Shown here: piece after piece, positions 1 to 8,027 of the stretch
How positions within the stretch are numbered: the first letter of the stretch is position 1
How the letters are laid out: each line of letters starts with the position of its first letter
Assembly (NCBI GenBank): GCA_046756865.1
Contig: JBHHXE010000025.1
Location: 1-19,657 of the forward strand
DNA from: DUAG01 sp046756865
GTDB taxonomy: Bacteria > Nitrospirota > Nitrospiria > SBBL01 > JAADHI01
Reading direction: 5' to 3'
DNA length: 19,657 nt
Program-made: the position numbers and the translations under genes
The notes under the pieces: model-generated
The model's input: only the letters and a program-made list of their open reading frames with translations
Told to the model about the DNA's origin: nothing
Database searches by the model: none

Positions 1-18
1 CAATACCCGTCTAAACAC

Positions 19-47
19 TTGACACATCTGAGAAACAAGAATAAACT
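19..47 (+). promoter_or_regulatory. Probable sigma-70-type promoter for the first kinase/regulator pair
   Basis: A perfect -35 hexamer TTGACA (19-24) is separated by 17 bp from a -10-like TAAACT (42-47, 4 of 6 matches to TATAAT). Transcription would start near 54 and leave a leader of about 77 nt before the kinase start. The palindromes GAATATTC (53-60) and GAATTC (61-66) lie right at the predicted start site and could be an operator, but 6-8 bp palindromes are common in AT-rich DNA. Confidence 0.45.
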
Positions 48-130
48 GACCAGAATATTCGAATTCTTGATTTATTGGTTTCGACTTTCCTTCTGATCCG
101 CTTCTCAATTTTCTCTCACTCGGAGGTTTG

Positions 131-2023
131 ATGCCAGGCACGAATTCAGTTTCCTCAGGAAGGCCTCAAAATATACAGATCCTTGAAAGCCTACCCGCAG
201 GCGTCTTCTGCACAACCTCCAATCAGATCATTACCTACGTGAACCCGTCTTTATGCCAAACAACGGGCTATACCCCGTTTGATTTTACAGGTAAACACTT
301 TGACATGCTCCAGGGAGAGAATACCCAAACCCGGATCCCCTGGGAGGACCTCCTTAATGGAACCCCCTGGAGAGGGAGTATCTCCCTGCGGAAGAAAGAC
401 GGTCAGGCTTACCTCGCAGACCTGTCAATATCTCCGATCCTTTCCGGGGAATCCCAAATTATAGGATTTGCCGGTATCCAAAATGAGATCAATCCTCCTC
501 AGAAATTCCTTCCGACACAGCTCCAATACAAGAAGGCCCTCGACATCTCCGAAAATAGCCTTCTGTTACAGAATAGAAGAGGAGATCTCCTGCAGGCTAA
601 CCCTGCATTTTGTAATATCTTTGGCGCTTCGGAATCAGAAATTATCGAACAGGGCCTCCCAGGGCTATTGACAGCCGAGGGTTGCACCGTCTTGCAGGAT
701 AAAATCCTGCCGGAGTCTCTCCAACTTGTTAGCGCGAAGGGAGAGGTTGAGGGAATTCGAAAAGGAGGCGATCTTTTCGAGCTTACTATCACCGCCATGT
801 GTATCCGGAACAGCAATAATATCGTTGAAGGATTTGTTTCTCTTTTTCAGGACCGCACCAAAGAAAAAGAAATCCAACATCAACGTAACCAGTCCAAAAA
901 GCTGGCCACTATGGGCGAAATGCTCGCTGGAGTTGCGCATGAGCTGAATAACCCGCTCACCAGTGTTGTTGGATTTTCAGAGCTGCTCCTCCGAAGAAAG
1001 GTGAATAAGGACATAAAAAAACAATTGAGGAAGATCTCTTCAGAGGCGATTCGGACCTCGAAGATCGTCCAGAACCTGCTCTCTGTCGTTCGCTCCCATA
1101 AGCCCGAAAAGATCCTGGTCGGGATGAATGGGGTCATTCACAATGTCCTTGAACTCAAGAGCCGGCAACTTCGCGTTGACAATATCCGGGTGGTCAAGAA
1201 ATTAACCCCGGATAATGCCCTTCCCAAAGTCATTGGGGACTACCAACAGATGGTCGAGGTCCTCCTGAACCTTGTGAACAATGCCCACTATGCCATGGTT
1301 TCGTATCGACAGAAAGGAACCCTTACAGTAAAGACCGAAACCGTGGGGGACTCGGTCTATATCCGTGTCAAAGATACAGGGCCCGGAGTTCCGGAAGAAA
1401 TCAGATCAAAGCTGTTTCAGCCCTTCTTCACAACAAAGTCGTCCGGAACCGGTCTTGGCCTGTCTATCAGCCGGGATATCGTTAAGGAACATTTCGGCGA
1501 CCTCGTCGTGGAAGAAACAAAAAGAGGGGGCACGACCTTTATCATCCGTCTACCGATTGCTCCAGATCAGATCACCCAGCCGACTGAAGCTTCAGAAGAA
1601 GCCTTCCCCCATGCGGAAACCCTTAAAATTCTGGTGGTTGATGATGAAGAGATGATCCTTGATTTCTACTATCATTTCCTGACACAATTGGGCCACAAAC
1701 CTCACTTGGTTAAATCGGTTAAAGAGGCCCTCCAAACCCTGGAGTCTGAACAGTATGACCTGATCATCTCGGATATAAAGATCCCCGGGATAAACGGTGA
1801 AACCTTTTACGACCTCTTGAAGACACGCCAGTCCCCCCTGACCAAGCGCTTCATCTTCGTCACTGGTGACATCCTCAGCGAGAGCATTAACCGGGTTTTA
1901 AAAAGGAATCATATTTGTATTCTGCATAAGCCTTTTGTTCTAAGCCAATTGGAGCGAACAATTAATCTGGTCGTACCGAATAAAAGGGTGCACACTGCGT
2001 TTAAACCTAAGGACAAAAAGTGA
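131..2023 (+). CDS. PAS-domain hybrid sensor histidine kinase with C-terminal receiver
   Basis: Predicted soluble sensor kinase that autophosphorylates on histidine and passes phosphate to a receiver. About 630 residues: two PAS-like domains (about 10-120 and 125-245), a dimerisation/phosphoacceptor helix with VAHELNNPL (His270), an ATPase domain with N-box NLVNNA (about 380), DTGPGVP (about 416), FFTTK and GTGLGLSI, then a complete receiver (about 498-617) with acidic pair D504-D505, phosphoacceptor D548, T588 and K600. No transmembrane segment is visible, so it should sense a cytoplasmic signal. The start is taken at ATG 131, with GGAGG at 122-126; the in-frame TTG at 128 is too close to that site. 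The stop overlaps the GTG of the next gene by 4 nt, making that NtrC-type regulator its likely partner. No HPt domain is present, so the attached receiver may act as a phosphate sink or autoregulator (inference). The signal is unknown. Confidence 0.9.
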   Translation: MPGTNSVSSGRPQNIQILESLPAGVFCTTSNQIITYVNPSLCQTTGYTPFDFTGKHFDMLQGENTQTRIPWEDLLNGTPWRGSISLRKKDGQAYLADLSISPILSGESQIIGFAGIQNEINPPQKFLPTQLQYKKALDISENSLLLQNRRGDLLQANPAFCNIFGASESEIIEQGLPGLLTAEGCTVLQDKILPESLQLVSAKGEVEGIRKGGDLFELTITAMCIRNSNNIVEGFVSLFQDRTKEKEIQHQRNQSKKLATMGEMLAGVAHELNNPLTSVVGFSELLLRRKVNKDIKKQLRKISSEAIRTSKIVQNLLSVVRSHKPEKILVGMNGVIHNVLELKSRQLRVDNIRVVKKLTPDNALPKVIGDYQQMVEVLLNLVNNAHYAMVSYRQKGTLTVKTETVGDSVYIRVKDTGPGVPEEIRSKLFQPFFTTKSSGTGLGLSISRDIVKEHFGDLVVEETKRGGTTFIIRLPIAPDQITQPTEASEEAFPHAETLKILVVDDEEMILDFYYHFLTQLGHKPHLVKSVKEALQTLESEQYDLIISDIKIPGINGETFYDLLKTRQSPLTKRFIFVTGDILSESINRVLKRNHICILHKPFVLSQLERTINLVVPNKRVHTAFKPKDKK

Positions 2024-3411
2024 AAAGTAATCGTATTCTCATTGTTGAAGACGACCACGCTGTAAGGGCCGTCCTCGTAACCCTTCTCAAAGAAGTGGGT
2101 TATGAAATCAAGGCGGTTTCAGATGGACCACAGGCCGTTAAACTTGCGAAAGAAACCGTTTTCAACCTTTATCTCATCGACCTTCGCTTGCCCAGTATGA
2201 GCGGCATTGAGGTCCTGCAGGAAATTCGAAAAATCAATTCCCAGGCGATCTGCGTGGTCCTAACCGCCTACGCAACCATTGAACTTTCAGTAAAGGCGAT
2301 GAAGGCAGGGGCATTCGATTTTATCTCAAAGCCTTTTCAGGTAGATGTGGTCTTGTCACTGGTGAAGAACGCCCTGGAATTCGGACGCTTAAAAAATGAA
2401 AATTACCGTCTTCAGCAGTTGGTCCGCGACAAGTACCGCTATAAAAATATGGCCGGAAACAGTTTAGCCATGCAAAAAGTTTATGATCGGATCGAACGGG
2501 TCGCAGACAGTGACAGCACTGCCTTGATACAGGGAGAAAGCGGTACGGGAAAAGAAATCGTCGCTAAGACCATCCATTTCAACAGTGCAAGAAAAAATAA
2601 ACCCTTGATTCCCATCAATTGCGGCGCCATCCCTGAGGCCCTTCTCGAGAGTGAGCTTTTCGGTCATGAGAAAGGTGCCTTTACAGGGGCGACGACTTCC
2701 CGGACCGGACGATTTGAACTTGCTCACGGCGGAACGATCTTTTTTGACGAAGTCGGCGAAATGCCTATTGGCCTCCAGGTCAAGCTCCTGCGTGTATTAC
2801 AAGAAAGAGAATTTGAGAGAGTCGGCGGCACAAAATCGATTCAGGTCGACGTTCGGATCATTGCCGCAACAAACCAGGATCTCGAAGAAGAGGTCCGGGA
2901 AAAACGCTTCCGTGAAGACCTGTTTTACCGCCTCAACGTAATTCCCATCAATATCCCTCCTCTAAGAGAACGAAAAGAAGACCTCCCACTTTTGATTGAC
3001 CACTTTCTCCGGAAATTTAACGAAAGAAAAAAATATCAGGTTGACGGCATCTCGCCCGAGGCCCAAAAGATACTGATGGACTATCGCTGGCCAGGTAACA
3101 TACGTGAACTCGAAAACCTGATTGAGCGAATGATTGTTCTAAAAAACGGGGGTATGATCACAAGTGAAGATATCCCCTCCCGAATTATCCACCCCGCACA
3201 ACCCGGACATCTTTTTCAATTTGAACTCCCCGAAGACGGGATAAACTTTTCTTCAGTGGTAACGGAATTCGAGAATAAAATCCTCGATCAGGCCATGTCA
3301 AAAGCAAATGGCGTCAAGAATCGTGCGGCACAACTGCTGAAAATGAACCGCACCACTCTGGTGGAAAGGTTGAAGAGACAACCCGCCTCTGATGAGGCCT
3401 TGAGCGAATGA
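2020..3411 (+). CDS. NtrC-family sigma-54-dependent response regulator
   Basis: Enhancer-binding transcription activator of 463 residues. The N-terminal receiver has D11/D12, phosphoacceptor D54, T82 and K104. The central AAA+ domain (about 143-370) has Walker A GESGTGKE (172-179), the sigma-54 contact loop GAFTGA (219-224), Walker B FFDE (241-244) and RFRED. The C-terminal Fis-type helix-turn-helix (about 430-453) contains NRAAQLLKMNRTTL. The start is GTG 2020 in a GTGA overlap with the upstream kinase stop, with AAGGA at 2009-2013. A canonical sigma-54 promoter with dyad sequences lies just downstream, in front of the TPR gene, so activation of that operon is the simplest role (inference). 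It could occupy the place of FlrA/FleQ in the flagellar hierarchy, but unlike those it keeps a full set of receiver residues. Alternatively it regulates another sigma-54 regulon and is only a neighbour. Confidence 0.93.
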   Translation: MKSNRILIVEDDHAVRAVLVTLLKEVGYEIKAVSDGPQAVKLAKETVFNLYLIDLRLPSMSGIEVLQEIRKINSQAICVVLTAYATIELSVKAMKAGAFDFISKPFQVDVVLSLVKNALEFGRLKNENYRLQQLVRDKYRYKNMAGNSLAMQKVYDRIERVADSDSTALIQGESGTGKEIVAKTIHFNSARKNKPLIPINCGAIPEALLESELFGHEKGAFTGATTSRTGRFELAHGGTIFFDEVGEMPIGLQVKLLRVLQEREFERVGGTKSIQVDVRIIAATNQDLEEEVREKRFREDLFYRLNVIPINIPPLRERKEDLPLLIDHFLRKFNERKKYQVDGISPEAQKILMDYRWPGNIRELENLIERMIVLKNGGMITSEDIPSRIIHPAQPGHLFQFELPEDGINFSSVVTEFENKILDQAMSKANGVKNRAAQLLKMNRTTLVERLKRQPASDEALSE

Positions 3412-3425
3412 ACAAATAACAAACC

Positions 3426-3451
3426 TTGACTCCCCTCGTCAACAACTTGAC
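3426..3451 (+). promoter_or_regulatory. Candidate upstream activator site: overlapping TTGAC/GTCAA dyads
   Basis: Two overlapping inverted repeats share a half-site: TTGAC (3426-3430), 7 nt, GTCAA (3438-3442), then 4 nt, TTGAC (3447-3451). The two TTGAC copies are 21 bp apart, two helical turns, so they face the same side of DNA. The block is 75-100 bp upstream of the sigma-54 element at 3524-3539, a normal distance for NtrC-type enhancers. A further TTGAC is at 3499-3503. Assignment as a binding site of one of the two local regulators is inference. Confidence 0.4.
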
Positions 3452-3523
3452 GCCTTAAACCTCCCTCCAACGCTTAAAACACCTGATTCTCACTGAATTT
3501 GACCATTATCCATCCCGAACAGA

Positions 3524-3539
3524 TGGCATTGTTCTTGCT
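3524..3539 (+). promoter_or_regulatory. Sigma-54 (RpoN) -24/-12 promoter
   Basis: The element reads TGGCATTGTTCTTGCT, matching the family consensus TGGCAYR-N4-TTGCW: GG at 3525-3526, GC at 3537-3538, with exactly 10 bp between them. Transcription should begin near 3550. It is the only convincing -24/-12 element I found in the intergenic regions, and it precedes the long co-directional run of flagellar genes. Two genes in the window encode sigma-54 activators. Confidence 0.8.
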
Positions 3540-3599
3540 ATTCTCTTGGTGATGAAGAAATCATCCTCAATGGAATGTTTCGCTTTGTCCTGGAAAATA

Positions 3600-5663
3600 A
3601 TGAGACCTTTCGCTGTAAAATATTGCCCAAAATCTCCTTTGTCAGCCCCGGAAGTCCGGCGACTCGTCCTACTAGGCGCAATGATCCTCTCAATCTCGAT
3701 TCATGGATTCGCTATCGCAGGGGATCGGGCCCTCCCCTACTTTCCAAGGGAAGGGACCACAAAACAAAACCAGCCCTTTCGTGATGTACTGAAGGCCTAT
3801 TACAGTAAAAACTATAAAGTCGCCCTTGAAATGACTCTGCTTCTACGGAAAGAACAGCCAAGGGGCCCCATTTCAGAGACCGCACTCTTCCTCGTTGGGG
3901 ATCTTCACCTCAAACTCGCTGAAAAGGGGGATCCGAAACATCTCCGGAAGGCACTCGGCGCCTTCCGGTCAGCTCGCTCATCCTATCCCGACTCCGAAAA
4001 TGCCGTTCGTGGACTCTGGAGAATCGGACAGATCTATGCCCTCTTGGACCTTTATTATGAATCAATTGCAAATTTCAACCGCCTGATCATAAAAAATCCT
4101 AAGAGCCCTTTCGTCCCATGGGCCCAGCTCGGTATTGCAGAAACCTACCAGAGATGGGGAAAGATAAACAAAGCCCTTGAAAGTTATGATGAGATCAATA
4201 TCGAAGGACTTCCGAATAAAGAAGTGGGGGAGATTGTTAGCCGACAAGCGGATCTTTACTATCGACTGGGATCATTTAAAAAAGCATTTCAAACCTATGG
4301 GAAAATACCGTCGAAAACAAGGGTTAAGCAAATGAGCCCCGAAACCCTTTTTCAATACAGTGAATCTGCATACAAAGCCCAGGACTATTCCCGTTCTCGG
4401 AAGCTCTTCATGGCTTATTTCAGTCTCTATCCGGATGCAGTACTCGCTCCGATTGCCCTTGCGAGGGTCGGGGAAACCTGGCGACTCCAGGGAAAAACAA
4501 CCTTGTCCAGATCTATTTCAAAACAAATTCATTCACTCAAATCCAAACCTTCAGATACGAATATCATCAAGATCCTTGCAGCAATCAGCGACCTAAGGTT
4601 TATCCGGGACGACAAGGGAAATAGGACGAAAAAAGGTCGGATTCTACTAGAGGAAATCAGAAAGCAGTCAGAAGACCTCCTTGAAAACCCATACCTCCCT
4701 GAACCCTTCTATCGGGTTATTCTCGAAGCCGCAGAATTATCCGCCAAGCACGGGGCACTGGAAAATGCCCTGAGCATCGAAGAGGCACTCCTGGACCGTC
4801 TTTCTCCAACATTTTTAAAGAAAGAAGTCCGCTCGGCTTTTAAAGTGACTTCAGGAATAATGACCTCACAATTGACGAAGGAGAAGGATGCGATGAAAGT
4901 GATTGAAGTCTATCACCGGCATCCGAATATATTCAAATCAAAGAGATCGACCGATCCTGCTCTGCTGAAAGTCGCCATTTCCCACAAGCGCATCGGCCTA
5001 TTCTCTGAAGCGGTAAGACTTCTAACGCCGTTAACGGAAAAGAAAAATAAAATACTCGGAGAAAGGGCCCTTTTTCACCTGACAGACACATATTATCAAA
5101 ACGGGGATGATAGGCAGGCAGAAGAAAGCGCACGACAATTCCTCAATCGATATTCCGGAAGTAGACGTCTCCCTGACATTCTTGAGACGCTGGCCAAAGC
5201 AATAGATCGTCAAGGGAAGGTTGATCAGGCCATTCAGGAATTCCGTTCCTGGCTGAAGCGCTATCCGAAACACCGGAATCAAAAACACGTCTCTCTTTTT
5301 CTTGCAGACGCTTATCAGCGAAAAGGCAAGCTTAAATCAGCTGTCAACATTTACGCAAAAATCTACTCCAGCTTCGGAAAATTAAACAAAGATAAAAGAC
5401 GCCATTCCAATCTGCACATGAAATTGGCGGACGCCTACTTCAGGCTGGGAAACTACAAGAAATCCGCATCCTTCTACAAACTGTTACTCAAAAATAAACT
5501 CAAAGGATCGGAATCGGACTGGGCGAAATTCCAGTTGGCAATGAGCTACGACAGGCTCGGGAAAGAAACTGAGAGCACTCATCTTTTTACACAACTCGCT
5601 GAGAAGGCCGAAGACCCCCTACTTAAAGAATTTTCGGTACAGAGGACCAGAAACAATCGATAG
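3600..5663 (+). CDS. Exported tetratricopeptide-repeat (TPR) protein heading the flagellar operon
   Basis: Function not recognised at gene level. From ATG 3600 the protein is about 687 residues. A basic stretch (VRR, about 19-21) is followed by a hydrophobic core (about 22-40) ending GFAIAG, as in a Sec signal peptide, so it is probably periplasmic or anchored by this segment. TPR-like helix pairs are clear at about 133-272 and 487-672, with motifs such as ADAYFRLGNYKKSASFYK and LADAYQRKGKLKSA. The frame stays open back to 3546 (TTG, GTG 3549, ATG 3552), but those codons lie at or before the predicted sigma-54 start near 3550, so ATG 3570 or 3600 is more likely; 3600 has a weak GGAAA at 3592-3596. 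It ends 10 nt before the second kinase. Such repeats are scaffolds for protein-protein contacts; a role in flagellar or envelope assembly, or in sensing for the adjacent kinase, is inference. Confidence 0.8.
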   Translation: MRPFAVKYCPKSPLSAPEVRRLVLLGAMILSISIHGFAIAGDRALPYFPREGTTKQNQPFRDVLKAYYSKNYKVALEMTLLLRKEQPRGPISETALFLVGDLHLKLAEKGDPKHLRKALGAFRSARSSYPDSENAVRGLWRIGQIYALLDLYYESIANFNRLIIKNPKSPFVPWAQLGIAETYQRWGKINKALESYDEINIEGLPNKEVGEIVSRQADLYYRLGSFKKAFQTYGKIPSKTRVKQMSPETLFQYSESAYKAQDYSRSRKLFMAYFSLYPDAVLAPIALARVGETWRLQGKTTLSRSISKQIHSLKSKPSDTNIIKILAAISDLRFIRDDKGNRTKKGRILLEEIRKQSEDLLENPYLPEPFYRVILEAAELSAKHGALENALSIEEALLDRLSPTFLKKEVRSAFKVTSGIMTSQLTKEKDAMKVIEVYHRHPNIFKSKRSTDPALLKVAISHKRIGLFSEAVRLLTPLTEKKNKILGERALFHLTDTYYQNGDDRQAEESARQFLNRYSGSRRLPDILETLAKAIDRQGKVDQAIQEFRSWLKRYPKHRNQKHVSLFLADAYQRKGKLKSAVNIYAKIYSSFGKLNKDKRRHSNLHMKLADAYFRLGNYKKSASFYKLLLKNKLKGSESDWAKFQLAMSYDRLGKETESTHLFTQLAEKAEDPLLKEFSVQRTRNNR

Positions 5664-5673
5664 GAGATTTACA

Positions 5674-6609
5674 ATGGCAACCGAAGAAAAAAAAATAACC
5701 CTACTGGAGCAAGCCTTCAGCAACTTTAATCGAACTTCTTTCGAGCTGGAACAATGCTATCGACTCCTTGAAGAGCAGGTCAGGCGCCTACATCATGAAC
5801 TTGGAGAAAAAAATCTGGCCCTCAAGGAAATCCAACTTGAAAAAGCCCTTTTGCGGGATGAAGTCGAAAGGAATCATCGCCTGGCGGCCGTGGGAGAAAT
5901 GGCGGGCCGCATGGCGCATGAGTTGAGGAATCCCCTGGGGAGCATTGAGTTGTTTGCCTCTCTTTTGCAAAAACACTTTGAATCTGACCCGGAAAAGAGA
6001 GGATGGACGGTGCACCTGTCTAATGCGGTGAAGGCAATGGACTACTCACTTTCAAATCTTCTCCTTTTCACAGGAAAACCAAAGCCTCAATGTCGCTATA
6101 TCAACCTTAAAAAGGTTCTCGAAGGGGTAGAGAATTTTTCCGTCCACCTCATCAAACAAAATCACGTTCAATACAAGCAATCCATAAAGAACCTTCCCGA
6201 TCTTGTCTGGTGTGATGAAGATCTGATAAGACAGGTCTTGATCAATCTGACCCTAAACGCTGTCGACGCCATGCCGCAGGGAGGAACCTTAAGCGTTTCG
6301 ACAGAAACCATCCACTTTGGAGGCCCTTCGTCCGGATCATCCGACCGCAGGAAGGGAATTGAAAAGATCTTTATAACCATCTCGGACACAGGAAGCGGTA
6401 TCCCTGAAGAAACCCTGCCAAAAATATTCGATCCCTTTTTCACAACAAAATATAAAGGAACAGGCCTGGGACTGGCAATTGCTCAAAATGCACTCTCAGC
6501 GATAGGTGGCGTCATACGGGTTCAGAGTGAAAAAGGTCTTGGAACAATATTTACGATTATATTTCCGCTTCACAAACAGGACCAAAATATTGAGCAGGAG
6601 GCAGGATGA
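5674..6609 (+). CDS. flrB: FlrB/FleS-like flagellar sensor histidine kinase
   Basis: A compact cytoplasmic kinase of 311 residues. An N-terminal coiled-coil region rich in E, L and K (about 8-70) leads into the phosphoacceptor helix MAHELRNPLG (His82). The ATPase domain follows: N-box NLTLNAVDAM (191-200), ISDTGSGIP (about 236-244), FFTTK (255-259) and GTGLGLAIA (262-270). There is no transmembrane segment and no obvious PAS domain, as in several FlrB/FleS relatives, which drive the sigma-54 activator of rod, hook and basal-body genes. A good AGGAG (5662-5666) lies 7 nt before ATG 5674. The stop overlaps the regulator start as ATGA, and flgB follows that regulator, so pairing with it and a flagellar role are well supported by context. 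The gene symbol is by analogy only. Confidence 0.85.
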   Translation: MATEEKKITLLEQAFSNFNRTSFELEQCYRLLEEQVRRLHHELGEKNLALKEIQLEKALLRDEVERNHRLAAVGEMAGRMAHELRNPLGSIELFASLLQKHFESDPEKRGWTVHLSNAVKAMDYSLSNLLLFTGKPKPQCRYINLKKVLEGVENFSVHLIKQNHVQYKQSIKNLPDLVWCDEDLIRQVLINLTLNAVDAMPQGGTLSVSTETIHFGGPSSGSSDRRKGIEKIFITISDTGSGIPEETLPKIFDPFFTTKYKGTGLGLAIAQNALSAIGGVIRVQSEKGLGTIFTIIFPLHKQDQNIEQEAG

Positions 6610-8018
6610 CCCAACCCGCCGAAGCAAAAACCATCATGATTGTCGATGACGACACGGCAATGCGTGCCGCCTTGTCTGAATCGCTGCGACAATTGGGACA
6701 TTCCACCCTCACGACCTCTAACGGAGAAGATGCCCTCATCCTCTTAAAAAGAAGAGAGAAGGAAGATCCGATTACAGCTGTTATTACAGATATGAATATG
6801 CCCGTAATGAACGGGATGACTCTCTTCCGTGAGATTAAACAAGACTTTCCTCAGATGCCCGTCATCATCATGTCGGCCTTTGGCACCATTGAAACTGCCG
6901 TAGTCGCAATAAAATCGGGTGTATTTGATTACCTTGTCAAACCATTCAAACAGGAAACCCTTGAAAACCTGATTCGCCGGGTTACTTCCGACAAAAATGA
7001 ACCCGCACGTTGTGAAAATATGCCCCCTCCCCTCTCCACATCAAAAGGACGAACTTTCCTGGCGCAGGACCCGTCCATGTGCAAGATCCTGAAGATGGCC
7101 AAAGTTGCCGCAGCCAGCCAGGCGACCATTCTTATCGAAGCAGAAAGCGGCACCGGAAAAGAAATTCTTGCCCGTTATATTCATGAGCACAGCCCCAGAG
7201 CCCACCGGGCCTTCGTTGCAATCAACTGCGCCGCCGTTCCGGATAGCCTCTTGGAAAGCGAACTCTTCGGCTACGAAAAAGGGGCCTTCACCGGTGCATT
7301 TTCAAAAAAGGCGGGGCGCTTCGAATTGGCCCACAAGGGAACGCTTCTACTCGATGAGGTCGGAGAGATGCCTCTTTCACTTCAGGCCAAACTCTTACGC
7401 GTCATACAGGAACGAGAAGTCGACCTCCTTGGGAGTAAAGAACCGATTTCTCTTGATATTCGGGTTATCGCAACAACCAACCGTCCCTTGTTGGAAGAAG
7501 TGAAGGCCGGACGCTTCCGGGAAGATCTTTATTATCGACTGAATGTTTTTCCTCTCCAGCTCCCCCCTCTGAGACATCGCCTCTCAGATATTCCATTATT
7601 AGTCGAGCACTTCCTCCAGGAAGGAGCAGTAAGAAACGGGGGGACCTCCCACTCCATCAGTAATGAAGCGCTCTCCCACCTGATGGCACAGGATTGGCGG
7701 GGAAATGTGAGGGAGTTGGAAAACGTTATTGAACGGGCCATGATCCTGTCTGAAGGTGAAACCATTACCCCGGAGCATTTGCTCCCCCCGGAGGGGGGCA
7801 CGACAAGACCGCATCGGGCTTCCTCCGAGGTCCTGACCGTGTGGGAGGCCGAGCGAAACCTCATTCTCGACACGCTGGAACAATTTGGTGGAAACCGAAC
7901 CCACGCCGCCCGCGCCCTGGGCATCAGCATTCGGACACTTCGAAATAAAATAAGAGAATATCGACAAACAGGTTCCCATCTTAGTGTTGCTTGTGGAAAA
8001 GCCACCGGAACCGGATAG
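6606..8018 (+). CDS. flrC: FlrC/FleR-like sigma-54-dependent response regulator
   Basis: NtrC-family activator of 470 residues. The receiver has D14-D16, phosphoacceptor D62, S90 in place of the usual threonine (a tolerated change) and K112. The AAA+ domain has Walker A AESGTGKE (179-186), the sigma-54 loop GAFTGA (226-231), Walker B LLLDE (247-251) and RFRED. The Fis-like helix-turn-helix (about 428-452) contains THAARALGISIRTLRNKI. In Walker A the first glycine of the standard GESGTGKE is alanine; the lysine and threonine are kept, so activity is likely. ATG 6606 overlaps the kinase stop (ATGA) with AGGAGG at 6596-6601. It sits 9 nt before flgB. In Vibrio and Pseudomonas the equivalent pair turns on later flagellar genes, and this is the likely role here. 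Confidence 0.88.
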   Translation: MTQPAEAKTIMIVDDDTAMRAALSESLRQLGHSTLTTSNGEDALILLKRREKEDPITAVITDMNMPVMNGMTLFREIKQDFPQMPVIIMSAFGTIETAVVAIKSGVFDYLVKPFKQETLENLIRRVTSDKNEPARCENMPPPLSTSKGRTFLAQDPSMCKILKMAKVAAASQATILIEAESGTGKEILARYIHEHSPRAHRAFVAINCAAVPDSLLESELFGYEKGAFTGAFSKKAGRFELAHKGTLLLDEVGEMPLSLQAKLLRVIQEREVDLLGSKEPISLDIRVIATTNRPLLEEVKAGRFREDLYYRLNVFPLQLPPLRHRLSDIPLLVEHFLQEGAVRNGGTSHSISNEALSHLMAQDWRGNVRELENVIERAMILSEGETITPEHLLPPEGGTTRPHRASSEVLTVWEAERNLILDTLEQFGGNRTHAARALGISIRTLRNKIREYRQTGSHLSVACGKATGTG

Positions 8019-8027
8019 GGGGAAAAT

